From: Dichetophora obliterata
Taxonomy: Eukaryota > Arthropoda > Insecta > Diptera > Sciomyzidae
NCBI GenBank assembly: GCA_963920525.1
Contig: OY986436.1
Span: 8,142,001 to 8,206,000 of the forward strand
Direction: 5' to 3'
Length of the DNA: 64,000 nucleotides
Positions 33,690 through 44,372 of this stretch are shown here, in pieces (position 1 is the first letter of the stretch; each line of letters starts with the position of its first letter). The position numbers and the translations under genes were made by a program. Under the pieces are notes generated by a model. That model was not told where the DNA came from and did no database searches. It saw nothing but the letters and a program-made list of their open reading frames with translations.

Positions 33690-34361
33690 GACGCCAATGT
33701 GCGCTTGACTATGTTAATGTCAGCATGCAGCTCATACAGTTCATCATTCCACCGTATTCGGTACTCGCCATTGACGCAGATTGGTCCGTAGATCTTACGA
33801 AGAATCTTTCTCTCGAATGCTCCTAAAGTCTTTTCATCTGAACGGACATGATGAGCGATTTATAAAGCGTGATTTTCGTTCGTCGAGAGAGGGCTCTGCT
33901 GCTCAATTGCCTACTGAGCCCAAAGGAACACCTGTTGGCAAGAGTTATTCTTCGTTTGATCTCAATTCTGATGTCGTTGGTTGAGCTTATGCTGGATTCC
34001 AGATAAACGAAGTCCTTCACAACCTCGAAGGAGGTGTTGTCAACTGTAACGTGGGTTCCAAGACGCTGAGACTGTTTGTTTGTTGACACCAAGTTTTTCG
34101 TCTTATCTGCGTTCACTGCCAGACCCATTCGACTTGACTCTTTTTCTAATCTGGAAGATGCTTCACTGACTTGGCGCGATTACGGCCATTGATATCGATA
34201 TTATCAGCATACGCAAGCAGCATAACACTCTTGTAGAATATTGTGCCACTACGTCTCAGATCAGCAGCTCGGATGATCTTCTCCACCATTAGGTTGAAAA
34301 AGTTGCACGATAAGGAATCACCTTGTCTGAAACCTCGTTTGGTAACAAATGCAGTATATGA
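33690..34361 (-). pseudogene. RTE-like LINE, central RT part
   Basis: Minus strand. It reads TKRGFRQGDSLSCNFFNLMV, then MLLAYADN (catalytic YADD changed to YADN), GLAVNADKTKNLVSTNKQS, VVKDFVYLESSISSTND and SRRTKITLYKSLIM. After a frame change it reads RKILRKIYGPICVNGEYRIR and ends at VKR (33.70 kb), where the hAT-containing insertion begins. The 5' end is cut at about 34361, where CR1/Jockey-like sequence takes over. Frameshifts and the lost second Asp show it is dead. Confidence 0.85.
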
Positions 34362-34600
34362 GGGTCTAAAATCATCAAGGACTTTAACAATGGCCGTAGT
34401 ACATCCATGCCTCCGCCGAAAAGCAGAATGATAAGAAAACAAGAGAGATATTTGTGAGCAAAAAATTATTTCTTTGGAGGCTTATAAATTTTTCAAATAC
34501 TTTAGATTGGCCTAAAATCATTGGGTCCAGAAGGGCTAGATTTTTTAGCCTAGGGAAAGGCATTTGCAATTTTCCATATACTCGGGATCTTCTTTACGAA
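34362..34600 (-). pseudogene. CR1/Jockey-like LINE, proximal part (interrupted copy)
   Basis: Minus strand. MPFPRLKNLALLDPMILGQS, KVFEKFISLQRNNFLLTN and, in a shifted frame, FSYHSAFRRRHGCTTAIVKV and LDDFR. This is the conserved RT block that precedes the palm Asp motif (DFSKAF), here displaced to 30320 by the RTE-like insertion. Confidence 0.75.
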
Positions 34601-35948
34601 AAAGAAAATGTTTAATATTCTCTCTTTGTTAGTAAAATCTCTCATTTCCTTACTAATACAGGAAGACAAAATGCTGTCTACTACTGTAACAATTTAATTG
34701 TGCATGCTTACTTTGTGGAATAACGACCACTTCGAATTTTTTTATGCCCATTCAACGCACTGTGCAACCGAACTTTTAAGCATGTGTACAAAAATGCAGC
34801 ATACTTTCAAGGTGCATTTTTACTTTCGTAAATTATGGCTTCTTAAATTTCCCTTAAGCTGCAAATAAGCCACAAAAACAAAAAAAAAAAAAAACAAGCT
34901 CAACAAAAACAACTACAACAAAAAAAAAAAATAACCAAATAAAATAATTTACAAAGATTTTACAACATTTCCGTTAAACAAGAGAGTCAAACACAAAAAC
35001 AAAACAATTGTAAATTGCGAGAACATAAAACCAGTTAAAGAAAACAATAAAAATCAAAATAAATGAATTTTTTTATGTGTCTGCATTTTAAAGCAAAACA
35101 AAAGGAAAGAAATGAAAATGAAAAATAAAAGGTGAAATAGAATAAAATAACATAAAAATAAACTGAAGTAAAGTGAGGCAAAAACAACCACAAGCAAAAA
35201 ACTATACAGTAAAGATATTTAGCATGGAGTCTACCTGTAGTAACTGATCCACCAACACTACCACCATCACCATCACCACCAACATTACCATTACAACCAC
35301 CGTCACCAACACCATCTCTATGAAAACCAATCACATTTTCATGAAATATTCAGAGGCACTTTTGCAAAGTTTTTGCCAAATTTTCATTTCATTCCGCTAT
35401 CGTGCGCTGCTTTTTGCTTTCCTTTGCTTTTTATTGTGTTGAATTTTTGTGTTTTTTGTTTAGGTTCTTTTTTTTGTGTGCTTCTTTCGATTGCTTATTT
35501 TGAAATTCAGTGAATTTTTCGGTTTCTTACTGCGTTTGTTTGACTGCTTTTCAGCGCGCCTAAAAAGCCACAAGAACTCAAATGATGTGCAATTTTGTTT
35601 TTCAATGTGTTCTTTTTTGTTTTTTTTTGTAATAACTTACGAGAAAAGCTACATTTGAAATTTGTACATTTTTTTGCCAAATCATTGGATTCCAAAGCAA
35701 GCTGGCTGCAATATCATATGATTTCCTCAAACCAAGGCAGAAAAGTGAATGGTTTGCTGTTTGTGATCTTAAAATGCTTTTCTGACTGCGGATAGTAAAA
35801 TGTTAAACTTAAAGCTGAATGGTTGCTAAATTGATTTTCTAGCTTGGCAATGCGTGATTTGACATTTATTATAGGGCAACAAATTTTCATTTTATTTAAG
35901 GATTTTTCAAGAAAAAAATTCACGCCTGCAGAGTGAGTTAACTGACTC
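34601..35948. other. Intron DNA, no gene seen
   Basis: It has A-rich tracts at 34876-34935 and an ACC/ATC-rich trinucleotide stretch at about 35247-35325 (reads Gly/Asp-rich on the minus strand, not a gene). T-rich sequence with short overlapping open stretches follows. No transposon end recognised. Confidence 0.5.
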
Positions 35949-36526
35949 ACATCGTAGACATCGTTTGTGTGTCAGTCGATTTATATAAAGCTACCTTTAT
36001 AATGAAAGGCCATAACTACCGTTTTTATTGCTTTACAGAAGAAGAAAAAACTTAATAATAATTTAAGTTTGAAGTCGCGGATTTTTTCTTAAATTAAGAT
36101 TTTTATTAGATAGGGTTATTTGTAAGTTAATTTTTTGAAAATTATTGAAAGATATGGCTTTTTGTTATAAGCTTAAAACAAAACATATTAATAAGGTATT
36201 TCATTGTAAACATTTTGTGTAAGCCTAAAAGCAACTCAAATAAGGATAAATAAAGAATGTATATTAGAATAAAAATAAAAATTACATGTTGTAAGGAAAT
36301 TTATTAAACAATAATGGCAATCGGAAGGAATAAACTTTTAAGATATTGTAAGTGTTCCCATTTCTTTTTAACCGAGTTCAAAAAGGATGAGGTTCTCAAG
36401 TGCGTTGGTTTCTTTTTGGAGCGAAGTTCCTTTGCGCAGCTTGTGAGTGGTGTGATTTGGTAGAAATCGTAACGTAACAGTGAGATTGCTGTGTGTGTGT
36501 GAATGCGTTGGAGTATCGAGCATACT

Positions 36527-37386
36527 CAGTGTTGCCAGCTACTGCTGTTCAAAATCCGCAACATTTGCCAAAAAAATCCTCTAAAATCCGCTGAAAAGTG
36601 TTTTTAATTTTATTGACATAATTTATAACAAAATATTAATATAACTACATATACAAAATAAGGTAAACAAATCACAGAAAATATAAATTAATGTTCTAAT
36701 TTAAAATAACTTAAAATTTATACTACTTTAAATCAATCCATTCTTCACTAATGTTTTTGTTGACATAAATTTCATTCGACCCAATAAATATTAGATGTTA
36801 TTGGGGTATATTTTAGTCATGTCATCATGTCTGGCATCACTCGTTCAACATCAGGGTTTGACCAAGGCAATGATAACCGGTGCAGTGAAAAGTTTGGCAG
36901 TTTCTCAAAAATTAAATCTCCAGCTGCATCCTTATAATCAAGCACTTCAAACCGAAAATTAGTTGTATAAGATATATTGAGTGTTCCATTTTAAGAAATT
37001 AATTTTTGATACTGATAATAATTTTGATATCCATCGCTACACTCACAAATTTTGAAAAAAGGCTGAATATCTTCCTTTATTGCTTTTAAAAAATTGTTAA
37101 CGGAGAAGTGCTCAATCATCTTCAAAATCAATAATAATTAAGCTAAAATTAATAAACTGAATTTTCACACAAAAACGTGACGAGACTCGAAATACTTTTC
37201 ATGACGAAAGTTTTTCGTGACAAGAGTCTAAAAATTTTACCCTCAATATCAAATTGCAACCTAAAAAGTATCACTTTAAAAATCCACACAAAAATTCCTC
37301 CAGCGGACTTTTAATAATTTATCCCGCCATGTGACATCATAACCCGCTTATTTAGTGACGGGAAATCCGCTAATCTGGCAACAGTA
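36527..37386 (-). mobile_element. hAT element with transposase C-terminal trace
   Basis: The ends are CAGTGTTGCCAG and CTGGCAACAGTA, with flanking 8-mers AGCATACT (36519-36526) and AGCAGACT (37387-37394), 7 of 8 identical. On the minus strand at about 36900-36830 the sequence reads EKLPNFSLHRLSLPWSNPDV then ERVMPDM, a hAT dimerisation-region motif. The left ~60 bp also recur, inverted, at about 41600-41660, so that end was copied into the other arm of the foldback structure. Confidence 0.78.
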
Positions 37387-37402
37387 AGCAGACTACAAAC
37401 TA

Positions 37403-38245
37403 CCCAGTGGGCATTTTAGCTAGCGATACACAAAAGAATGCATGCTAGTAGTGCTCTTATTGGCGTCAATATACCTTTCATGATCGCTGCATTGATGAGT
37501 GCTTCTGTAAGGCCTACCTTTTGAAGTTTTGGAGTCTTTTCCTGTTATTTTATATAAAAAAATTTTTAAAAAAACTTTTAAAAAATTATAAATGATCAGA
37601 TCAATTAAAAAAATCAAATCTTAAAGAAAAAACAAAAAAAAATTTTTTTTTCCGAGTTGGGACGCGAACCCAGGTCTCCGAAATCTAACACATTGCATAT
37701 CACATTATATGAAAACTTTTACATGGAAAAATTCTAAGTCTTTTCTATTATTTTTGTATGAAGAAATTTACAAAAAAGTTCCAAAAAAATTTTAAGTGGA
37801 CAGAAAAATTTGTAAAAAAATGTAGATTTAAAAAAAAAATAAAAAAAAAAAAAATTTTATTTGGGCCGAGCTGGGTTGCGAGCCCGCGCTCCCGAAAACT
37901 TACTTTCATTTGTAATGATGCAAAATAAGCTGAAGTTTGTTAAGAACTGAGGTGGACGAGTGGGTAAGATGACAGACCGCCAGCTGAGAGGACGCCGGTT
38001 CAAATCTGGAATTTGTCAAAAGTTTTTTTATTTCAAGTTGATATTTATATTGCATTTCTTTCTAATGTACATTCTAAAGAAGGGCTTCTAGCAGGCTTCT
38101 TTAGAGTCGCGAGAGCGGAAGGCCTAGAAAATTTTCTCGTTTCATATAAAAAAACTTATGGGCTTGGAAACGAGCACGGAAGGGCTAAGAAATCCATATG
38201 ATGGCCTGCTAGAAGCGCTTCAAAGACCTGCTTTTGCCCACTGGG
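37403..38245 (-). mobile_element. Short-TIR element carrying three tRNA-like modules, copy B
   Basis: The ends are CCCAGTGGGCATTTTAGC and TGCCCACTGGG, flanked by TA (37401-37402, 38246-38247). It is the inverted counterpart of 22900-23716. Two minus-strand modules (about 37650-37705 and 37862-37920) carry GGGTTCG-like or degenerate B-boxes (GGGTTCGCGTCCC; GGGCTCGCAACCC). A plus-strand module (37946-38010) has TGGACGAGTGGGTAAGATG (A-box) and GGTTCAAATCT (B-box), 44 bp apart, and a T7 run follows. GCTAGCAGG/CCTGCTAG motifs near the ends are shared with copy A. Confidence 0.82.
37946..38028 (+). other. tRNA-like module (A-box, B-box, T-run) in element copy B
   Basis: TGGACGAGTGGG at 37953-37964 fits the Pol III A-box except at one position. 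GGTTCAAATCT at 37997-38007 fits the B-box. A TTTTTTT run follows about 15 bp later. Internal bases do not form a good cloverleaf acceptor stem, so it looks tRNA-derived and not a tRNA gene. Confidence 0.62.
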
Positions 38246-38375
38246 TAGTTGACGAGTGCGCTGTGTGTCTGCGTGCGAGTATTGAGGTTCAAGCAGACAA
38301 ACAAACGAGTAGGCGAGTACGCAGCCGAGTGCGCAACTCTATCTCTCTACCTCTCTCTCTTTGTGTGTTTCTGAC

Positions 38376-39547
38376 CAGTGATGTGATTTTCAAAAATCCC
38401 AAATCTATTTGTAAAAATCCCTTTTTTGCTCACTTTAAACCTTTCAAAATATTCTGAAATCCCGTAAAAAATCTCTCTTGTTTTAATGTTAAAATAAGCA
38501 AAACAAATCATTTTTGTTTCTTTATATGTATGATTATTGCGTTGTATAGTATAAGCACCACAACTTATATATTGAGATGCCTCGACTTGTATGGGGAGAA
38601 AAAAGTTCCATTTATAAAAATATAAAAATTAGCCTTTATCTTTTTTATAATGATTTCCAAAATATTTTGGATGTAGCGAAAGCCGTCAGTGAGTTAAAAT
38701 TTTTTGCAAAAACCTACAAAAATTATGCTTTTGTAAATATATTGGCTGATGTTTATTTTTTATTTATTTTAATTTAATTATCATGTTCACATATAGTTGT
38801 AAAAAAAAATATCAGCAATTAAATGAAGGAAAAAACTCTTCCAATCTGCATCAAACTCTTAAAATTTTTGCAATCGGATTAAAAATACAGCTGTTTTTGG
38901 TAAATTTTTTTCGAATTTTTTTTAAGTTATTTTTATTAAAATTCAATGAACTTCTATATTTATAATGCGACTTTCAAAATATCGTTGAAAAAAATTTTGA
39001 GTGATTGCATTGTTTCCTGGTCAGAATTGCTTAAGTTGTTACATATTAAAGCTAAAATATTAATTATAAAATAAGTACCTAATGAAAAATATTGTAAGAA
39101 TTTAAAAAAAAATGAAAGTAGTTTAAAGATGTTAAAAAAATTTTTCAAAGTTTTTGTATGCAAATCAAATAAAAAATTATCAAAAATACGTGAATATATG
39201 AAGAGCATTTTCCGGCCTTTATTTTCTGACATTTTATTTTTTAAAACTATTACACCAGCCAATATATTTACGAAAAACATGTTTTGGAGGTATTTTCAAA
39301 AAGTTTTTGCTCACTGACGATTATGATAAAATTCAAAATATTTAGGCAATATCATAAAATAGACCATAGTTAATTTTTGGGGGTACAAATGGAAAATAAG
39401 GGATGCCAATAAGTTCTTTAAAATGATTTCAATCTTTCAACCTTTTGACACAGTTAAAATCCTGCCAAAAAACTCAAACGCCCTCTCTCCCTATTATGGT
39501 TTAAAAATCCCACAATAAGGGCAAAATCCCACCAAATCACATCACTG
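38376..39547. mobile_element. Non-autonomous hAT element with perfect 8-bp duplication
   Basis: The flanking 8-mers are identical: TTTCTGAC at 38368-38375 and 39548-39555. The TIRs are CAGTGATGTGATTT and AAATCACATCACTG, perfect over 14 bp. Subterminal AAAATCCC motifs occur at both ends in inverted orientation. No transposase motif in the 1172-bp body. Confidence 0.92.
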
Positions 39548-39720
39548 TTTCTGACACGTTAAATTTTCGTTAAAATGCATTTGTTTTTATTATTAGTATG
39601 TTTGTTTTAAATCATACGTGAGAATCTTTATTGCAATTAAGTTTTAAGAAATAGGAACTGCAGCAAATGTAGGTAATACAGTGTAATCAGATGTTAAAAT
39701 TTAAAAAATTTTTTTTGACA

Positions 39721-41380
39721 CTAGGGTGGACCTTAAAAATGTGTTTTTTGCTGTATACTCTTGGTGTATACTTGTCAGTATTAAAGGGTTGCTGATTTCG
39801 AATCTGATGTTAGAATTTAATAAAAGTTTTTCTGCCACTAGGGTGGACCCTAAATATGTGTTTCACTGTTTCATACTCTTTGTAGATAGTTGATCTCGAA
39901 TCTTATGTGAGAATTTATAAATATACTTTAACACTAGGGTGGGCCATACTCTTTGTAGATGCGCTAATCCCTTATTTCGAAGCTGATGTAAGAATTTAAA
40001 AAAAATTGTTCGACACTAGGGTGGACCCTAATGATGTGTTTTTATTTTATACTCTATTTAGATGCGCTGGTTGCTGATTTCGTATCTGGTGTTAGAATTA
40101 AATAAAAGTTTTTTTGCCACTAGGGTAGACCCTAAATATTAGAATTTATAAAAATATTTTTACACTGTATTTTTTGGTTTTATACTCTTTGTTGATGCGC
40201 TGATCGCTAATCTCGAATCTTATGTTAGAATTTATAAACATATTTTTACACTAGGGTGCACCCTAAAAATTGGGGTTTTTTTTATAATCTTTGTATATAT
40301 CCTAGCAGTAAAGGGTCGCTGATTTCGAATCTGATGTATAAATTTTAAACTTTTTTTGATTCAAGAGTGGACCCCAAAAAGTGGTTTTTTTGCTTTTTAC
40401 TCTTTGTGTAAGTATAAAAGAAGTAAGAGGTTGCTGATTTCGAATCTTATCTTAGATAAAAAAATATTTTGTCAATAGGGTAGACCCTAAAATGTGTTTG
40501 TTAGGTTTTATATTCTGTTTAGATGCGCTAGTCGCTTATTTCGAATCTGATGCAAAAATTTCCAAAAATATTTTCGACACAAGGGTGGACCCTTATGATG
40601 TGTTTTTATTTATACTCTATGTAGATGTGCTGGTCGCTGATTTCAAATCTCATGTTAAAATTTTAAAAAGTTTTTTTTCGCTAGGGTGGGCTATAGAAAT
40701 GTGTTTTTAATTTTATACTTTTTGTATATGTGCTGGCGGTCGCTTATTTCGAATCTGATGTTAGAATTAAAAAAGCTTTTATGCCACTAAGGTGGACCCT
40801 AGATATGTTTTTACTGTTTTATACTCATTGTATATACTCTGATTAGTGATTTCGAATCTTATGTTAGAATTTAAACAAATTTTAAAACTAGGGTGGACCA
40901 AAAAAATTATTTTTTTTTGTTTTATACAGTTTTTTTATGTGCAAGCAGTATAAGGCATCACTGATTTTTAACCTGATGTTGAAATTTCACAATTATACTA
41001 GGGTCTACTTTCAAAATGCATTTTTTTATACTTTTTGTATATGTATATGCTGGCAGTATTAAGGAGTCGCTGAACTCTAGCCTAATGCAAGGAATTTCAA
41101 AAAGTTTTTTCACGCTAGGGTGGCCCTTAAAATGTGTGTTTGGTCTTATACTCTTTATTTTTGTATGTATGTACAGTATAAAAGGGGCGCTGATTTCGAA
41201 TCTTATGTTAAAATTAAAAAAATTGTTTTGACACTAGGGTGGACCCTAAAAACGTGTTGTTGTTTAATACTTTTTGTAGATGCGCTGGTCGCTGATTTTG
41301 CATCTAATGTAAGAATTTCAAAAAGTTTTTGGACATTAGGGTTGATCTAAAGAATGTGTTTTTTGTTTTACACTCTTAAG
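39721..41380 (+). repeat. Satellite array, ~107-bp unit, about 16 copies
   Basis: Units start CTAGGGTGGACCCTAAA, continue ATGTGTTTTT, TTTTATACTCTTTGTA, GATGCGCTGGTCGCTGATTT and CGAATCTGATGTTAGAATTT, and end in AAAAAGTTTTTTGACA. Starts are at about 39721, 39838, 39934, 40016, 40120, 40251, 40363, 40475, 40578, 40681, 40787, 40896, 40997, 41114, 41234 and 41334. Units differ considerably, so the array is old. Confidence 0.93.
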
Positions 41381-42282
41381 TGGTCTAGTTTTCAATCTAA
41401 CTCTTCAATCAATGCAAGGTCCATATAAGAAAAATTATGCATGTTCATTGAACGCCCTCAACGTCTCAACGCCCTGTTGCGTCATTAAACAATCATCGCT
41501 GACAACGGATATTGCCTATTTTTATATCTCAAGAATTTTACAACTTAATTTTCAATAAATAAATTTTTTTTTCTAAAATATGAAATTAAACTTTTAGATT
41601 TTGATTTTTTTGGAAAATTTTGCGGATTTTGTACAGCAGTAGATTCCAACACTGAGTCTGTTCGATACTCCAAAGCATACACACACAGTAATCTCACTGT
41701 TACGTTACTGTTTCTACCAAATCACACCACTCGCAAGCTGCGTAAGGAGCTTGCTCCAAAAAGACACCAACAAACCTGAGAACCACCTCCTTTTTGAAGT
41801 CGGTTAAAAAAAATGGGACACTTACAATATCTAAAAAGTTTATTCCTTCCATTATTTTTTAATAACATTATAACATTCCATTATTTTTTAATGATTGCCA
41901 TTATTTTTTAATAACTTACCTTACAACATGCAATTTTTATTTTTATTCTAATAAAAGTAAATTTTTTTATTTATCCTTATTTGGGTTGCTTTTAGCTTAA
42001 CAAAAAATATTTACAATGAAATATTTCATTAATATGTTTTGTTTTAAGCTTATCACAAAAAGCCGTATCTTGCAATAATTTAAAAAAAATTAACTAACAA
42101 AAAACTCTATCCAACACAATTTTAATAAAAAAAATTTGTTTAAAAAAAATTCGAGACTTTAAACTTAAATTATTATTAAGTTTTTTCTTCTTCTGTAAAG
42201 CAATAAAAACGGTAGGTATGGCCTTTCACTATAAAGATAGCTATATATAAATCGACTGACACACAAACGATGTCTGCGATGT

Positions 42283-42969
42283 TGTTAATTTGTTTTGAAA
42301 AAATTATATAAAATAAAAATACTAAAAAAATAAGTATGTTTATCACGATTTTATATAGAATACATTCGGCCTTAAAGAAAAAGCGTAAGGAACTTCGTTC
42401 CTGATAGGGGTTCCCCAAACGCTTCACTTTTTTTGTTTTATTTTAATGTTTACACAACGATAATTTTTTACAACGATAATTTTGCCTGCCCGATTGACGT
42501 AATTTTTTGCTAACAGATAGAGACGTGAACACGAGGTTCTTATTTTTAAAAAAGTGGGCAGTATTCGACAAAAGGGCGTTTCAATATTGAAAAACCCTGT
42601 ATGTCGAATAATATTGACGTTCGGATACTGAAATTTAGTTCAGTGTTAGGCATAGCAAATTAAGGTCAAGGAAGTGGGCGTTATTCGATAAAGGGGTTGG
42701 CAATATTAGAAAAACACTGTATCTTAAACTGACCATTTGTTTCCATAGACAAATTTTGTTCAAAGAGTAAACATTTCAGAGGAACGAAAATTATTTTAAC
42801 CCTTTACGACTATTTTTTTAATGTATTGTTTTTAATATATTTATTTCAGTCTACTGATTATGTGTCTCACAGACTATTACAAAGATAACTTAATATATTA
42901 TACAATAAATTAAAAAGTATAAATAAATTCAAATAATAAATAATGAGTATAATAAATCTTTTTTGATTA
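42283..42969. other. Intron DNA, no gene seen
   Basis: AT-rich. Two diverged copies of GTGGGC(A/G)(G/T)TATTCGA(C/T)AAA followed by CAATATT and an AAAAAC(A/C)CTGTAT motif occur at about 42556-42595 and 42677-42725. No ORF of interest. Confidence 0.5.
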
Positions 42970-43575
42970 TTAACACTAGGATGGGCCTGGATGGGTCTGG
43001 CCAGACCCAATTTGGATTTGATGTTGAACATCTTTTTCCCAAGACAAAATAGTGATCTAAGACTTCATAAATTCTATAAGGTATGAATTCCGAGTGGATT
43101 AAAGCTATTTTCGGGTTGATTCGCTTAAGTTAGTAGTGCAAAAATTGGGTTCAAAGTAGAAAAGCGCTAAGGTAACCCTCATGGTCTAGCCAGACCACAA
43201 CTATTTTGAACTGTTGGTTTAGTTGTGTAATTAAAAAACATGTTCGAGCATGCAAATTTTTTTTTCGTGTGCATGGAAGAGCGAATTATGTTTTTTTATA
43301 AATGCTGGCGGTGTGGGTATGTGTGTGTGTGTGTGGTATTTATAATAGTTCAGTAATATTCCAACCTAAATTGCTGCGCCATGCGTTGCGTTTCCAAGCG
43401 ACGCTGTTCTATGGTATCAAGCATTTCCAAAAAGCCGAATCAAATCCTTGACTACAATTGAAATAAGGCAGGAGTGGATACAATGAACCAAATGGTGTTG
43501 AGCTATAGCTGCAAACGCGGAACAAACTGCTGGCCATTAGCCATATTTTTCTTGCGACTGGGCCATTATATACAT
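42970..43575 (+). mobile_element. piggyBac-like remnant
   Basis: The left end has TTAA (42970-42973) followed by CACTAGGATGGGCC, consistent with a TTAA-target element. Perfect palindromes GGGTCTGGCCAGACCC (42993-43008) and a near-perfect TGGTCTAGCCAGACCA (43183-43198) lie inside. At 43433-43560 the plus strand encodes KAGVDTMNQMVLSYSCKRG and NCWPLAIFF after a stop, a diagnostic C-terminal part of piggyBac transposases. The right end is lost against the MITE at 43591. Confidence 0.7.
43433..43560 (+). pseudogene. piggyBac transposase fragment (GVDTMNQM motif)
   Basis: A ~42-codon stretch, KKPNQILDYN*NKAGVDTMN, QMVLSYSCKRGTNCWPLAIF. The GVDTxDQM and W-P-x-AIF blocks are the conserved region following the last catalytic Asp of the piggyBac DDE domain. 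An internal TGA and the absence of the rest show decay. Confidence 0.78.
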
Positions 43576-43590
43576 AATTTCATTTTATTT

Positions 43591-44353
43591 ACACACTAAA
43601 AAATTTCAAAAATAGATTCACACCGGTGAGCGGATATTTAAATTTTTTACACCGAACGGTGTTAATTTACACCACTTTTTCGGTGTGAAATGATGAACTT
43701 CTCCGATCGGTGTGAAATAAGAAAAGCAAAGAAGAAAAGCAGTATTGAAATCACATTCTCATGGATACAAAAATTAAAAATTAAAATTTCTCAATTGAAT
43801 TTGTTCAGTTTGATTTTGTAAATCTTGATTAAAGACTTAAATGTAATTTCGACACCACAAAATAGACCCCAAAAAAATTGAATAAGCCCCAAAAAATGTC
43901 CATACATTTTTGGGTGTTACTTAATATGAAATAATCCCCATTTTTGAGGACTATTTCATAAATTTTGGGAAATATTTAATTTTTTGGTTTGGCTCGTATT
44001 TCATTATTAAACAAAGCCCAATCAAATAAGCCCAAATCAAATTTTATTTGGGGCTTATTTCATTTGACAATTCATAAATTTAATGAGAATTTAAAAAAAT
44101 TGTTAAAGCATCTTTTCGAATATTTAAAAATTACACCGTTCCTTGCTAAAAAAATTATAATTTTGCGTATTATAAATATACACCTAACAGGGTACAAGAC
44201 AAACAACCTATCTGATATTTACTTTTTTTTATACATCGATCAGTGTGAAAAAAATATGCTCCTTCGGATATTAAATTCTAGCACTTTGACACGGTGTAGG
44301 ACTCCCTGTAACACCGATCGGTGCAAAAATTCTATACATATTTTTAAGTGTGT
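43591..44353. mobile_element. Inverted-repeat MITE with CACCGATCGGTG sites
   Basis: The ends ACACACTAAAAAATTTCAAA and the inverse of ATATTTTTAAGTGTGT are imperfect TIRs (about 40 bp). Flanking 8-mers TTTTATTT and ATTTATTT agree at 7 of 8. Repeated palindromes CACCGGTG (43621), CACCGAACGGTG (43650), CCGATCGGTG (43703) and CACCGATCGGTG (44322) lie near the ends. A second inverted block (TTGAATAAGCCCC and GGGGCTTATTTCA) lies inside. Confidence 0.65.
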
Positions 44354-44372
44354 ATTTATTTTTTATAGTTTA

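Larger units (their letters stand above)
35949..42282. mobile_element. 6.3-kb foldback-like element with ~650-bp inverted arms
   Basis: The left arm (35949 to about 36585) and right arm (about 41610 to 42282) are diverged inverted copies. Shared landmarks are CAGACATCGTTTGTGTGTCAG, GGCCATAACTACCG, TTTACAGAAGAAGAAAAAAC, TTATTAATAAATTTCC-type sequence, CAGTGAGATTGCTGTGTGTG and TACTGCTGT followed by CAAAATCCGCAA. Between them lie a hAT (36527-37386), the second tRNA-module element (37403-38245), another hAT (38376-39547) and a ~107-bp satellite (39721-41380). No transposase ORF. Foldback elements classically combine long TIRs with tandem repeats, but assignment to that class is inference. Confidence 0.75.

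Noticed and set aside
35035..35334. Gly/Asp-rich frame on the minus strand (GDGVGDGGCNGNVGGDGDGG)
   Set aside because: Translation of an ACC/ATC trinucleotide repeat. No flanking coding signal.
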